Source: Adineta ricciae (lineage: Eukaryota; Rotifera; Eurotatoria; Adinetida; Adinetidae). Taken from it: a DNA stretch of 64,000 bases. The stretch lies in contig CAJNOJ010000086.1 of assembly GCA_905250025.1 (NCBI GenBank), positions 248,001 through 312,000 on the forward strand. The letters are read 5' to 3'. Shown piece by piece: positions 10,134 to 22,975 of the stretch (positions within the stretch are counted from its first letter, which is position 1; every line of letters starts with the position of its first letter). The notes under the pieces were generated by a model. The model had not been told where the DNA came from, did no database searches, and saw only the letters and a list, made by a program, of their open reading frames with translations. The position numbers and the translations under genes were made by a program.

Positions 10134-13100
10134 ATGTCTGTCTATCACCTTCGCTTACTAATTCAAAAATCCGCGCGTTATGCATGGCGTCGTCGAATTT
10201 TTCGCTGTTATCCGAAAATTATCTTCGAACTATTTGTACCTACTATTTGTATCCTTCTACTATGTCTTCTTCGCTGGATGCATTCACCTTCTTCACAAAA
10301 CGGTCCTCAAAACGACTCGTTGAATAGCACATCTTCACCTCGCATCCAAATCAGCCCTACATCGATTATTTCCCATCAGGGTTCTTTTCAAATTTTGAAT
10401 TACACATCCGTTTACCGATGTCCATCATCGAATATAGCAGTGGTGATTACATCTGAACAATTATTTAAACGTTTTACACGCATATGTCCGCGTAGTCACT
10501 TTATCTTTTCGTCTCAACAATCAGATGGACAAATTTTATTGAATACATCCGTAGACACACATCAGATTAGCTATCGATGCTTATATATCAACCCGCACTG
10601 GTGTTGGAAAACGAATCTATTGGCAAAAGAATCTGATACTGTACAAATTCAACATCCTTCGGCATCTCTTTGTTCTCATTTGGACACACAGGCATACAGT
10701 TTAGTACTGAAAGCTTATCTATCAATTGAATCGCTTCTAAACATACCACCGAATAAGCAACAGCTATTAGTTTATACATGGCCATGTTCATCATATGTTT
10801 CCGATGCACTTTTCACGCATTTTCCTCGGTTTACTTTTATCATCATTCTGGTTCTTGTTGATGGATGTATTATGTTTAGTTTTAATTTTCTTTTCCAAGA
10901 ACTCATCGAAGAAAAGCGTCAGGGAATAACCGAACTTCTCCGTTTACTTTCTGTTCGACCGTTACTCAACAGTCTCGCATGGTTTTTGCGTGTTCTCGTC
11001 ATTCAGTTACTAGCAAATTCAATTTTGATCTTCACATTGAAAATTTCATTCGACGGGGCAATCTACCTTGCTTACGTCACAATTTGGTTAATTATTCCAA
11101 CTATTCTCCTCTGGACAATTCATGTTCTCTCGCGATCGATTCTCGTTGCGCATGTGTTTAATAGTGCACTCAAGGCGTCGCTTTGGTCATGGTTCATCTA
11201 TTTTATTTCATTTTGGCTAGCGGTTTCCTCATCAGTGCAATTGCCATTAATAATTCATTTTATCGCTTCAATTTGGCTGCCGTTCTACTCAATAAAACGG
11301 ATATTTGTTGTTTTTATTCAAGTTAATACAAATGCCGGCCGTCATACAGATTTGTTACATGAAATTATTTATATTTGGCTATGCATGATCGTAGGTACTC
11401 TCCTTTTTTGGCTCCTAGCATTCTATTTCGAACGCATTCGACCAGGAAAATATGGGATAGCACGTTCCTGGTCATGGCCTTTAGATTACATTCACAAGAA
11501 ACAATCGAGACGAGAAAGTACTGATTTAACAATGGTAGAAATACCATCAAAACAGCAAACAACTGTTCGAATCAATAATTTAACGAAAAGCTATGGTCAA
11601 TACGGTGCTGAACGACAAGTTGCTGTTGATCATATTTCATTCACGTTAGAAAATTCGACAATACACGGACTAATTGGTCATAATGGTGCTGGTAAAACCA
11701 CGACCATGGAAATGATATGTGGTCTATTGTCTTGCGACTGTGGTACAGTTGAAATTCACAATAAAAACTTATCTGAAAACTTACATGAGCTTCAAGCATG
11801 CATTGGTTATTGTCCACAACAAGATATGCTCTTTTCGCACTTAACCGTTCGTGAACAATTAGAATTCTACGCTCGTATACGATCGAAGGGAAATTCCGTG
11901 GATAATTATCAAATTAAAGAACTGCTTAGTATGATGAGTATGAACGAACACGATCAAAAATTATGCCACACATTATCCGGTGGCATGCAACGGAAATTAT
12001 CGATCGCTTGTGCATTTGTTGGACAAGCAAATATCATAATTTTAGGTAAGATTTCATAGTTCATTAGAAAGCTTATATATGCTAGTTCGTATATTCTTTG
12101 TTACAGACGAACCATCAGCTTCCCTTGATCCTGCGGCTCGTCGGGCGCTTTGGACTTGGCTTCGCGAGCACAAAACGAATCGAACACTGTTAATATCGTC
12201 TCATCTATTGGATGAAGTCGAAGAACTTTGTGATTCAGTTATCATTCTTGATGCTGGTAAAATTCAAGCGCAAGGAACAATTCTTGAACTGAAACAACGA
12301 TACGGACCACCGGGTGATCAACTTCATCTTGATCAGCTGCCAAATTATATTCCAAATGAATGGATTATTGACGAAAATAATCAATATGTACAGATACCTG
12401 ATCGACAACAGTTTATCAGATTACTTGAACGATTGGAAAAAGATTATATTCATTATTCATTAAGGAATACAACGCTCGATGATGTTTTTCTTAGACTAGC
12501 GTCTTCAGAATCATCAACACAAGGTAACGAATTTCTTCGAATACTTTTCTTGACATATATGTATCGAATACTTTGATTAGACGAAGGCAATCTGAAATCT
12601 CAGATTGATGTATTATTTACGACTCGAACAAATTCGCGAATAACTGACCTATGGTTGCAACAAGTGCTTGGTGTATTTATTCGACGAAGTCAGATATTTC
12701 TACGGCGCGCTCGTCTTCTACCTATTGTCTTAATTCTTTATCTACTCTATGCTCTGGCTCCCATCTATTTACCTTCGTTCAATTCATCAACACAGGAACT
12801 TAGTTACATTATCTCATCTCCTTTAGAGCACATCAATGCAATGAATTTAAGACAATTTCCGGTCAAAACCGTGCCATTCTACTCTACATCAAAACAATTT
12901 CAAGAATACTTACAAAGTAAGATGGATTCTGCCGGTCTAAATCCGATCAATCTAATGTTGAGATAATTTTCAGGTATTTCACTATGGCAATCGAATCACG
13001 GTCAGCGGAAGAGGCTAATTGCAGTTCGCATAAGTTCGTTGCAACAAATGGAATGCTATGTTCCACCCCCTGCACTATCGAATATCATCTCATCGTGCTT

Positions 13101-14935
13101 ATCCATATTTTCGGTATTTTCCAATCGTAGTATATCACCCTTACAATTAATCGGTCGAGAGACAGGAAGTTCATTACCAGTCTCGTCGGATATTTCGTCA
13201 ACACAACACGACTCACCGTTCTTTTGTTTTTATACACTTCCACCTTCAATGCACTTATCCATTTTCTTACTATCGTTGATTTTAATTGTTTGTGCAGCAT
13301 TTATCATTCAAGATTATACATCTGGTCTTCATTCATATTCGCTCATTCACAATCTTCGATCACCTATTAATTGGTTGATCATATTTCTCAGCGATCTTCT
13401 GTTATGTTTTATTTGGTTACTCATTCTAATTCTTATCGCACGTTTCGTTCATTCGTCGACATTCAATGGCCGATTCTTTGCATTAACACCACTCTTCTTC
13501 ATTGTTAATTTACCGTTCATTTACCTTCTTGCAAAACTTTTCAAAGCTCCTGTACTAGGTGCAACAGTGATCATCTTCATTCTTCAACTAGCACTTGTTT
13601 TGAACGCATTCAAAACTTTTATTGAACTGTTTCGTGGTTATCCTCTATTGTCATTAATTGTGCACGTCGTCCGCTGGTCGCTTCTACTTCTATTTCCAAA
13701 CGTGAATGTATTCATCTTGATCGTGGCTGTACTTCGAAAATCTTATTGTCAAATTGATGAGTCAATATTAGGACAAGGCGAGAATGACTTCTCTCACGAA
13801 CGATATCCCTACAAGATATTGATTCATACGTTGATTTTCGTTAGTCAATTTGTCATCTATTTTTTTCTACTCATTATGATTGATCTTGGTAAAGTTCAGA
13901 TTTCTATGTGCGAACGCAAGACCCAAATCAAAGTTCGTAGTGAAAAAGGAGATGATGATGTCCTCGAAGAGAAAACTCGAATAAAATCAATGAGTAGTAC
14001 CAATCGACGAAAGCAAGCGCTTGTTGTGGATAGTCTTACAAAAGTTTATCGTGAAGCAATACATCCAGCGGTAAATCAACTTTCATTTGCAGTGCCACAC
14101 GGACAATGTTTTGGTTTACTCGGATTCAACGGAAGTGGTGAGTATTTCGATCTAATCGATGATTCAAAATAAATATGTTTATGAAATGTTTTGTCTAGGC
14201 AAAACAACAACATTCCGTATGCTAGTTGGCGAATTACATTCAACCGATGGTCGAATCTATCGAAACCGACGGGAATTTATTGGTTATTGCCCTCAAAATG
14301 ATATCACATTTCCAGCATTAACGGTTGCACAAACTATTGATTACATTTGTCGTATTCACGGCATAGAACCTTCTGTATTGAACAATATAATCTTGAATCA
14401 ATTTCAATTAGGAAAATATCGACATCGACTAGTATCGAATTTGAGTGGTGGCACTCAACGTCGTCTTCATCTTGCTCTTTGTCTAATTGGATCGCCAACA
14501 CTTCTTCTACTTGACGAGCCAACAGCTAAAGTCGATCCCGTTCTACGTAGTCATATTCGTCTTATACTTCAACATCGTCCGATTAACACAGCTATTATAT
14601 TTGCTTCACATTCAATGCTGGAATGTGAACAACTATGTGAACGATTGACTATTCTTGTTCGTGGCAATGCACGATGTTTAGGTTCCATCGACCGACTGAA
14701 AACAAAATATGGTACAAATTATCGTGTGCGGTTGACGTTACTTGAATCATCGGTACAAGTACCATCGCTTATTTCTGTTAAAAACAGTAATGAATACGTA
14801 TATCCGAAAGGAAGTTTAGCGGAGTTATTTACACTGCTAGAAGGTCTAGTGGAACAGCATCAAATTGCGGCAAATTATACAGTACAATTAACATCGTTGG
14901 AACATATTTTTTTAACGTTTCAACATTCGATGTGA
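10134..14935 (+). CDS. ABCA-family ABC transporter, complete copy 2
   Basis: Full-length ABC subfamily A transporter, 1521 residues, exons 10134-12045, 12107-12523, 12581-12916, 12974-14137, 14199-14935 (introns 57-61 bp). Order: cytosolic N terminus and TM1 with an extracellular domain (to about residue 240), further TM helices (to about 440), NBD1 (Walker A GHNGAGKTTTM about 514-524, LSGGMQRKL about 614, Walker B IIILDEPSASLDP split by intron 1), TMD2 (about 850-1190), NBD2 (GFNGSGKTTTF about 1270, LSGGTQRR about 1358, DEPTAKVDP about 1382). Both ATP sites look functional. ABCA proteins move lipids or sterols; this one is short for the class because of a small first extracellular domain. 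The start is the first ATG of the frame and begins a typical ABCA N terminus. It heads the complete duplicated block. Confidence 0.94.
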
Positions 14936-15168
14936 AGAGCAAGCTCTAGTCAAGTTTTATCTATGCACACCCTCAGTGACTCATAAATATGCAAACTTTG
15001 CTTTTTTAGTGATAGACATTAATTTACTGAATATTTTGTATTTCGATATTTTCTACATTTTCAAAAGATAAATATCAAAGAACTTAATATAAACTAAAAC
15101 TTTTTTGATACTCGAAAGTACGAACTTGAGTTTTCGTCCTTGCTCTGCCTTTTCAGTCTGCCGTGAAT

Positions 15169-15178
15169 AAATATAAAG
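15169..15178 (+). promoter_or_regulatory. TATA-like box of SDR copy 2
   Basis: AAATATAAAG 67 bp before the ATG at 15245, conserved with copy 1 at the same distance. Confidence 0.45.
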
Positions 15179-15244
15179 GTAACTCGTATTATTAACTAAA
15201 CTTTTCTATATCTTCAGAGTTGCTAAAGGTGACCAGTATTCAAG

Positions 15245-16222
15245 ATGTGTCTTACACTTTTCTTCATTGTATCTGCTTATATACTGTATCGAGCGTATCA
15301 ATATTTTTTCCCAGCACCGAATATAAATCCAACTGGTAAATATGTGTTGATTAGTGGCTGCGATACTGGCTTCGGTCATGGTCTAGCATTAGAATTAGAT
15401 AAACAAGGCTTTCATGTTCTCGCTGGTATCTACAGTCTAAACAATCAGCAAAAACTAAAATCACTTCTTTCCGATCGTGCAACTGTGTTCAAACTAGATA
15501 TTACAAAACAAGAAGACATTGATGATGCATATAAACTAATCAGTAGTAAAACGCAAGTGCTTCATGCACTAGTGAACAACGCTGGTGTTGGCGCTTGTGG
15601 TTATATTGATTGGGTGACAGTCGATTCCATGCGTAAAGTAATGGATGTGAATTTTTATGGACATGTCTCTATGACGAAAACGTTCTTGCCATTGCTTGTT
15701 GCCAAACGTGATTCACGCGTGGTGAATATCTGTTCAGTTGCTGGTTATTTAGCTGCTCCCGGAATGGTTGCTTATTGCACATCGAAATATGCATTGGAAG
15801 CATTTTCTGATTGTCTTCGGCGAGAAATGTCGGTGTGGAACTTACGTGTTAGTATTATCGAACCAGGTTTTATGAAAACCCCGATTGTTGAGGGTCATGA
15901 TGCATCGTTACGCACACTGTGGAACACTTTGTCTACAGATGTGCAAGATCGTTGGGGTGAGCAACATTTAAATAAACAAGTCGAGGAAGTAGCAAACAAT
16001 ATTTTCATAAAATTTGCTGAAAATCCCAAGAAAGTTGTCAACGCTCTTAAACATGCTGTCATGAATACCAAACCGCAGATTCGTTATCGACCTGGATGGC
16101 AATCGGGTGTCTTAATGTTTGCATTATCGACTCTTCCAGCACGGCTAGCTGATATTATCATTGAGAAGACAAATACAGCAGCTGTAAAACCATCTGGTGT
16201 GCGCGGTCAGCTACAAAATTGA
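15245..16222 (+). CDS. Short-chain dehydrogenase (SDR9C type), copy 2
   Basis: Intronless, 325 residues, same architecture as copy 1: N-terminal membrane helix, GCDTGFG cofactor site at 38-44, NNAG at 111-114, Ser164/Tyr177/Lys181 catalytic residues, all intact. The roughly 20 amino-acid changes from copy 1 cluster in the N-terminal anchor and the C-terminal third, away from the active site, as expected for two functional paralogues or diverged alleles. It sits in the same position between the ABCA and TP/SP-rich genes. AATAAA follows at about 16289. Confidence 0.92.
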   Translation: MCLTLFFIVSAYILYRAYQYFFPAPNINPTGKYVLISGCDTGFGHGLALELDKQGFHVLAGIYSLNNQQKLKSLLSDRATVFKLDITKQEDIDDAYKLISSKTQVLHALVNNAGVGACGYIDWVTVDSMRKVMDVNFYGHVSMTKTFLPLLVAKRDSRVVNICSVAGYLAAPGMVAYCTSKYALEAFSDCLRREMSVWNLRVSIIEPGFMKTPIVEGHDASLRTLWNTLSTDVQDRWGEQHLNKQVEEVANNIFIKFAENPKKVVNALKHAVMNTKPQIRYRPGWQSGVLMFALSTLPARLADIIIEKTNTAAVKPSGVRGQLQN

Positions 16223-16516
16223 ATTAAGCCCTTCTTTTCTATCGAATTTTCTGCATGAACATACAGAACGCTTTGCTTTTTTCTGATCAATAAATATCAA
16301 ATTAGATGATCTTACAATAGTTCATTAATAATTCATGACAGCGACATCCATCCGTTGAAATCACATCCGATTTGTTCTTTGTTCTTGTCCAATCAAGGAA
16401 ACATCTTCGTTCTTTCTGTTTGTTGTTCAATTGTCTTTTTTTGACGTTCGTTCAAAAGATATAAACGATTCGTTGTAGAGAGTACACAGACAAAGAAATT
16501 CTTTTTTTTACCAAAT

Positions 16517-17472
16517 ATGACTGATTTATTTGACTTGAACCTGATTTCCAATCAAGCAACATCAAAATCTCGACGCACCTATTCCCAGAGAAATGTTTCA
16601 TCACTTCAGCTCGAATTAACAAAAAATCGGAAGATGATCAACATGAAAACAGCGAAGACAACGATACTCAATCGAACACTTAGCTTCAAACCAATGTCAG
16701 AAACCAGGTTTGACCTCTTCTCTTTTTAATCTTCTTTAGAAATCATTCTTTTGTTTAGTCCATCATTAGCGAATGTTGAAAATACGCCCATGAAAAAATC
16801 TTCAAGCAAATTCGAAACACCGACTACAAAACAAGAAGTTATCGAAGAAACGCCAGTGAAAGATGATGACGTTGAAGCTGAAAACATGTCATCGGATAAG
16901 ATGATGCGTGATATTCAACGACTTTCTGTTCGTCTTCGTTCAACGATTCCACGTGCGATTAATTTCCTTCTTGCAAATCGAATTCAAACTCTTCCTTTCA
17001 TTTTAGTATGCGACATTCCTGTGACAATTAGTCACCCAATCAAACCCGCTACTCTTCATCTTTCTCAAGTGGCGAATCGCGTATCACGTTGTAATTATGT
17101 TTTGCGACATTTTGTTCGAGAAGCACAAAAGTACTCACCCAAACTTACTGAAATACAAGTCACAAACGAACCTGCTCTTCTCTCACAATCCCACGAAAGT
17201 ATGTCCTACAGCTTGCTTTTCGAAATCAATCTAAGAAACTTTTGTTTTTCCGAATATTTAAAGAAGGACGACGTCGTCTCTTCATTGATTCTCCACAACA
17301 GAGTGATAGCAATTCGATTTCCGAAAATCAACCACCCACAACACCGCGAAAAGCCAGTGGTGTTATTAAACAATTGTTTGCATCACCTTCGGCATCATTC
17401 AAACGAACAACATCATCATCATCATCGAACACAAATATTAACGTTCATGATAAACGGCAAAAGCTTTTCTAA
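16517..17472 (+). CDS. Novel TP/SP-rich protein, copy 2
   Basis: Second copy of the unrecognised protein at 3541. Exons 16517-16707, 16759-16952, 17007-17198, 17264-17472 give 261 residues; one extra Ser codon in the C-terminal Ser run is the only exon length difference. Intron 1 is 51 bp against 46 bp in copy 1. All splice sites and phases are conserved, which is the best support for the model. Same TP/SP motifs, no membrane segment, strongly basic end (KRQKLF). No function assigned. Confidence 0.6.
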
Positions 17473-17559
17473 TTCTTATCTTGTTTCTTATTTTTGTTTT
17501 ATCCTATACGCTCGAATGTGTAAATACAAATAATTATCTTCTTGTTTTCTAGATGATCA

Positions 17560-18622
17560 ATGGACATTCGGTGCCGAGCATTATACGGCTCGTTACTGTT
17601 TGTCTTTTTCATTGTTTGGATTCTCTTATTATCCGAACAATTTGATGAATCCTATCCGCGAATACATCGATCGATTCCACCAGCTGAACAATATGATTAT
17701 GTCTTAGAGCCTGGTGACGATATTTGCTCAAACGACGGATCGTTACTATTGGTTGTGTATGTTCATTCGGCAATCGAAAACCGTCATCGTCGAGAATCGA
17801 TCCGTACAACGTGGGCATCTCGTTCAATCTTTGGCAAACATATACGAGTGTTATTCATGTTAGGTTCAAGTCATAATGCTGAATTAATGAAACAGACTCA
17901 ATTTGAATTCGATACATATCGAGACATAGTTCAACAAAAATTCATCGATGCCTATCGTAATTTGACATACAAAGGTAGAATGAATCTATGAGGAAATACT
18001 GTACATATCTTTACATGTTGAATGAATTCTAGGAATTATGGCATTAGATTGGATATCGAGACATTGTAATCGAGTGCGATATGTTTTGAAAACAGACGAT
18101 GATATGTTAATCAATATGTTTTCGATTCTGAACCATTTATACACTCTAACATACGTTTATCCGAATGAAAGTTGGCATTATACAATTGCGTGTTTGATGT
18201 GGCGACAAATGCGTGTGACACGCGATCGATCATCGAAATGGTTTGTCTCATCGGATGAATATCCTTATGAACATTTTGCATCCTATTGTTCCGGATCGGC
18301 GTATTTTATTACTCAGGATTTGATTCGGCCACTTTTTGAAACAACTCGTTCGATTCCATTCTTTTGGATTGATGATTATTATATAACTGGCCTATTGCCA
18401 CGTGCCATTCGACCAACGATTCATGTTAATTATTTATATATCAATTCTCTATTTGTTGTCAATGTTGACCTAGTTGAACAACGATTTCTTTCACCTTTCG
18501 GCCTTGCTTCACTTGCATTTGCCCATATGCCATTATCAGTCAATCGTCTTTTACATGTTTGGCAACATCTGATGATCAATAGTCAATCTGCACAGAAATA
18601 TCTCAATCGTACTTATATCTAG
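17560..18622 (+). CDS. Beta-1,3-galactosyltransferase (GT31), complete copy 2
   Basis: Type II Golgi glycosyltransferase, exons 17560-17974 and 18033-18622 (58-bp intron), 334 residues. Signal anchor about residues 7-26, stem, then the GT31 catalytic domain: the RRESIRTTWAS segment that opens the fold, the metal/nucleotide-sugar motif TDDDM (Asp160-162), and WIDDYYITG, the counterpart of the conserved E-D-V-Y-V-G region. It should transfer galactose or GlcNAc in beta-1,3 linkage to glycoprotein or glycolipid acceptors; donor and acceptor are not readable. It is convergent with the GH65 gene, whose stop is 174 bp away. AATAAA lies near 18658. Confidence 0.9.
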
Positions 18623-18796
18623 TCGTTAGTAATCGTTGCTTTTCCTCAGTTTATTTTAAATAAAATTCAACTATCGTGACCCATGACAATAGAGATCATT
18701 TAATGAACAGTTCAAATAGTAAAAGTCGAGATTTTCTTTCACCGCAAGAAAGTTTATTCGGTAAAAAATAAAATATTATCAATTAAATGCGAATCG

Positions 18797-21714
18797 TTAA
18801 AAACAAAGAGGTGTTAATCGACGAATGACTACACGAGTATCAGTTGGAAATGAGTGTTGATCACCGAGTTTCAGTGCATTTTGTTTTCCGTTGTATTCGT
18901 AAATTAGAGGAACAGAATGTTTGTGATCCTGTGCGCTGACGACAATGTCATATTTCTCTTCGCCAATCAATAAATCAATAGAAAATCCTTGATACTTCAA
19001 ACCGTAGAAACTCAGCTTCTTCGCTTGATTTGGTAGATGACCACGAGGTTGCAATTCAAGTTGCTCTAACGTCAAACGAATGCCTCCATAACCGAACAGA
19101 ACAGCTTGCAAGAATCCACCAGCACCTGTTATGAAGTTCACTGCACCAACACCAGATCGAGCTTCTGTCCACACCTGGAAATAGAAGATGAAAGAAATTA
19201 TGCAAAGACTAAGAATATGATCTACACTAACATTGAATGGTGGTCGAACGTAAGTTTCGTATGACCGTTGAAATAGTTGTTGAGCCTTCTCAAAATCACC
19301 TAATTCGAGAAATCCAATGGAATGCATCGACCATGTCATCGCCGGTCCATCATCACGTGTTAGTTTTTCGTATGCTAACAAATCGTTTCGTCTTATTTCT
19401 TCGGTCATTGGCCACATCAACGGGAAACCTAACAGAACAACATCGGCTTGTTTGATTGTTGTATTCTCTAAATAAATGTCAACAAAGCGATATTAATATT
19501 CTTTACAAACTATTCGAATCGATTTATTTACTTAAATCAAAACCTTCGTATTCTAAATGCGTTTGAGTTGCATCATCAAACGGAAAATGTAGATTTGATG
19601 CAATATCTAACCATGCTTGTGGGGGATTCTTACGTGTAATGCAACTAATACGATCAGCTAATCGAATAGAAAGTGAAGCGATTGCATTAGTAAATACCGA
19701 ATTGTTTTTGAACGGTTGAGCATCCTCATCAGGTGGTAGAACAGCTGAGAAATAGAGATAGATACTTTGATGAACGGTATATAACTGAAAACTTACTGAG
19801 TATTTCATATTGTTTTTTCTCGTTATTGTAAATTGCTCTTGAGCCCCAAAATCGAGCAGTTTCATAAATAAGATCTCCGCCCATTTCATTCATTAGCCAA
19901 TCTCGATTGCCTGTTGCTGCAATATATTGTCTGGCTGCAAATGCGATATCACCTGTGATATGCATCTGATAGAGACGAACTTCTGGACAGCAATCAGGCG
20001 TCACATCTACACCAGTTCTCGCACTTTCCCATGGGAATCTAATATCGAATAAATACAATATGGTAACAGCACCAAGGTTCTATTAAAGAGTAACCGATAC
20101 CTCCATCCTTCATATCCGAACAGAGCTGCATTATCAACAGCCGTTTGACGTAAAGCGATTCGATAGGATAAGATTTCTTTTGCTAATCTAAAGCAAGAAT
20201 GGTTGAACAAATAATGGACTGATATTCATGTACTCACGTTGGATAGAAGACGAGTACAGATGGAAACATCCATGTTTCTGTATCCCAAAATGAATGTCCG
20301 CCATAATCTTCACCCAAAAGACCACCACGTGAAAGACTACCTGGACTTAAACCATAGAATTGTTTATGTTCACTTCGTGTGGCTAATGGTGGAAGAGAAC
20401 TTAGAATATAGTAGAAAGCGGCGTTGATCTGTCGTTGTAACTCATCGTCTCCGGTTACACCAATACGTCCATTGGCCCAAACATCATTCCATCGAGATAT
20501 ATGTGCTGCTAGGACAGCATCGGGCTGCCGTTTTTTTGTTGCTAAAAAGAAGTAGAATTCAAGGTTAAGTTATATCTATTTTTAGATCATCGATCAGTTG
20601 AAAACTACCATAATCAAAACTTTGTTTAGCTCGTGATTGTTGTTCATCTATTGAAGTGACGAAAAGATACGTTCGAGTTATTTCATCTTGACCAAGTTCC
20701 AGTCCATCGACGGGCAATGGTGTATAGTAGACAAATACAGATAATGGTTCTGACTGGTATTGCTCATTTTCCACTTGACGTGTTTTACCCGATAACAGAC
20801 TACATGAAACAAACATGTACGATCATCATAGATTATCATTGACGCGATACTACATACACTTGTTGTGAATCACGATGTTTAACTTCGAAATCGATATCGA
20901 CACTTGTCAACTGTTCATTGACATCAACAGGTACAGTAATTTTCTTTCCTGAAAGATATTTGAATGCATAGTTTATATATAATTTTTTAAGAAAAACCTG
21001 TAGATTCCAATCGAGTAAGTACGACATGTGTAAGTAACAGTTCCGTATACTCTTGTGAAGCGAAGAGACTTCGTTCAATTCGTATTTCGTCATTTTCGAG
21101 CGTTTCAGTGAATGTTCCTGTTGCAATCGAATGAGCTGGACTGATTTGTGCTAAGAGAATCTCCTACCTGACGAAACGTTCAGTGCATATAAAGTTGAGG
21201 TAAGATCTACTTGAAATTGCCAATTGAGTGTACTTGGAATTCGTGCACGATGACTAGTTCCTTTGAGAAAATAATCATTGAAAAATTCAACGATCAATAC
21301 ATATGAAAAAAACAAACCATTATCGCCATTGTAGAGACCATTCATATAGATAAAATCACTGAAGACTACTGTAGCAACATGACCATTTCCAATGTATGGT
21401 AAAATACGATAATCGAGCGAAGAACCATTCGAGGGTAACCTAGATAAAAATCACGGTATTATTGTGAAGACTATTCGATAAGGTACTTACTTATCCGTGC
21501 TAAAAACTGTTGTCGACTCAGGTTGATCTATGGGAGCTGTTCGAATAAGAATGAAAACCGTTGAAATCAATAATAGGAAAAACAACATAATAATAGATAC
21601 AATAATAAGTCGTATTCTAACATTGCGGCTTTTATGCTCATGACGAGGATTAGCATACAAATTATGGGTAAATAGTAATCCTTGAAGAGACTCGCACTCA
21701 CTTTCTAACGACAT
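18797..21714 (-). CDS. GH65 glucosidase, PGGHG/ATHL1-like, with N-terminal membrane anchor
   Basis: Twelve exons (minus strand): 21714-21491, 21439-21318, 21260-21168, 21117-20998, 20948-20858, 20799-20609, 20541-20238, 20187-20101, 20038-19797, 19744-19532, 19467-19232, 19174-18797; 766 residues. The body matches protein-glucosylgalactosylhydroxylysine glucosidase / acid-trehalase-like GH65: GHSFWDTETW (362-371), the ENTTIKQADVVLL-type segment near 565-575 (KNTTIKQADVVLL here), DDGPAMTWS and NFITGAGGFLQAVLFG near the end. The family removes glucose from glucosyl-galactosyl-hydroxylysine of collagen. Unusual: about residues 33-57 are a strong hydrophobic segment after a short tail, predicting a type II membrane protein. 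The exon 3/4 acceptor was chosen at 21118 (50-bp intron) because the nearer AG would leave a 17-bp intron. Confidence 0.9.
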
Positions 21715-22975
21715 TTCCGTTGGAATGGATTAATAATCTTGTTTTTTCAAACTCGTTGATCTTCCAAGATTAATCCAATATTATGGTGTGGTTAAAGTGA
21801 GAGACATAAACATGAAAATACGTATATATATATATATATATAAGCACATGATGCGCTATACAGACAGGAGAAGAATACTTTTTCTTGCTTATGATAGTTA
21901 GAGAATGTGCATAGAATGTATCTTCTACTATCGTATGTATATATTCATATGACAGTTGTATAGATACTTCTTTTAGATATAGCGTCTGCTCGTTATTATA
22001 TCAATGAATTTCCCATATTTGATATTTCTCTGTTTGCTGCTGAGAAATCGGACAATTCAATAATTAGATTACATATAAAACATGATTTACACCAGTTTTC
22101 CCTTCATTGCGAACGAAAAATCGAGTTTAGTTGAAAAAAGAATTAATCGAGTCTTTTCCAACTGATACCAATCAACGAATTATCATTGTTGTAATCAGAG
22201 AAGTACAACAATAAATATAGAATAAATTCGATTTTTTAATTCGTAGAGTACATTGCTCAATGAAGATCTACAAATTCAATACACAAGAAGAAAGTAGAAC
22301 GGAAACATAATACGAATATCTTGTATTCCATACGTACTCTTATGTGAGCACAGATAATTTATATTATAGAGACATATTTTGGAGTATACTGAATATAGAT
22401 AAACTCATATACATTAATCATTGCCAGCAGAATATCTCTCGTCTTAACCTCGATTTATGAAATGAGATATTGACAGTGGGATTCGACGATGTATATTGTT
22501 AAAATCGTCTTGTCCTTGAGATATAAAACAAAGATGATTATCATCTGCTTATGTCTTCTAGTACTTTCGCTTGCTCGTTGTTACAGAACTAGATAATCGA
22601 TCTCCCTTAAATAACTACTCCATCCATTTTCATGGCAATTCTACTAACGCAATCATTGATGCTCTGCTGCAAGGAATTTGCACCGATAGAAGAACAGTTT
22701 ACTTTTTCTTAACCGCGTTAAATGTTCTAATTATATTAACCAGGAATTACAAGTATCGGAGATTGTTGAACATAAAGAGAAGATCTGAGTGACATATCAA
22801 TCTAATAAACATTGTGTTCTAGCCAAGACGTTTGTTTGAAAATACATAACATTCATTTATTTTAAATAATGCATAGTTTCATCACATCAGAATGGATAAA
22901 TATGACTAAATGAAACAGAGATACACAAAAGCGAATGATACATTTGATACAAACACTTCTAAAGATTATCATATT
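21715..22975. other. Intergenic AT-rich interval
   Basis: 1.26 kb between two minus-strand genes. It holds the GH65 promoter side and a TA microsatellite (21823-21842). A 73-codon plus-strand frame at 22571 has no supporting feature. Nothing else seen. Confidence 0.5.
21823..21842. repeat. (TA)n microsatellite
   Basis: Ten consecutive TA units about 110 bp upstream of the GH65 start codon; probably variable in length. Confidence 0.8.

Noticed and set aside
21151-21167. Apparent 17-bp intron in the GH65 gene
   Set aside because: A later in-phase acceptor at 21118 gives a normal 50-bp intron and a protein that still fits the family.
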